Part shown: piece by piece, positions 63,938 through 64,000 of the stretch | Numbering within the stretch: position 1 is the first letter of the stretch | Layout of the letters: every line of letters begins with the position of its first letter | From: Rhizobium sullae | GTDB taxonomy: Bacteria > Pseudomonadota > Alphaproteobacteria > Rhizobiales > Rhizobiaceae | DNA: 64,000 nt | Assembly: GCF_025200715.1 (NCBI RefSeq) | Contig: NZ_CP104143.1 | Span: 3,420,501 to 3,484,500, forward strand | Direction of reading: 5' to 3' | Made by a program: the position numbers and the translations under genes | Notes under the pieces: model-generated | Told to the model about the DNA's origin: nothing | Database searches by the model: none | Seen by the model: the letters and a program-made list of their open reading frames with translations, nothing else

Positions 63938-64000
63938 GATTTGATTTCCTCGGACTTTGTTCGGTGACCGCTGATGAATCGTAAGCGTTTACCCGCTCAC

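Overview
The window is a chromosomal segment of a Rhizobiaceae alphaproteobacterium, most likely Rhizobium sensu lato. Evidence: a TTG-started pyruvate carboxylase of the Rhizobium etli type, an NdvA-type cyclic glucan exporter, RpoH2, CarD, the phbAB/phaR locus, a SAM-II riboswitch before metA, and GC-rich codon use. No rRNA, tRNA, IS element, prophage or CRISPR array was found, and gene content is mostly core.

Layout. 0-2.8 kb: 2-oxoadipate dioxygenase (hglS) divergent from a LysR regulator, then a stand-alone Lrp-type sensor domain. 2.9-14.6 kb: the most unusual region. A GT4 gene converges on a seven-gene minus-strand run: carrier protein, acyl-CoA-dehydrogenase-like flavoprotein, amino acid:[carrier protein] ligase, DUF1839 protein, GH2 hydrolase, GT4 glycosyltransferase and a 1101-residue fusion of a lipid-linked-glycan flippase with two alpha/beta-hydrolase domains. 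It looks like a pathway joining amino-acid activation on a carrier protein to glycan assembly and export; its product is unknown. 14.8-17.7 kb: epmB, epmA and divergent efp. 17.7-21.4 kb: an N-acetylglucosamine catabolic operon with its GntR regulator. 21.5-23.7 kb: galM, then metA behind a SAM-II riboswitch. 23.9-28.2 kb: a BacA/YddA-like ABC protein with a degenerate ATPase, an ABC-F ATPase and thiamine pyrophosphokinase. 28.3-34.0 kb: MarR/MFS efflux pair and thiBPQ behind a TPP riboswitch. 34.3-42.1 kb: M48 lipoprotein, rpoH2, carD, fdxA, an S4 protein and a SUV3-like helicase. 42.1-42.9 kb: a non-coding stretch dense in GANTC (CcrM) sites with a CtrA-like site. 42.9-49.8 kb: small envelope proteins, phbAB/phaR, rpmF, GST, mtgA, polyprenyl synthase. 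49.9-57.4 kb: ispG, YbjJ-like MFS with a DeoR regulator, a polar amino-acid ABC importer, a methyltransferase and an FMN reductase. 57.5-63.9 kb: pyc, a LuxR solo and ndvA.

Cell-envelope themes recur (flippase locus, ndvA, mtgA, BacA-like protein, small envelope proteins), as do stress-regulation themes (rpoH2 and a DUF3309 gene each have an EcfG-type promoter match). All calls rest on reading the sequence and on family knowledge. No database search was run, so functions beyond motif level are inference.
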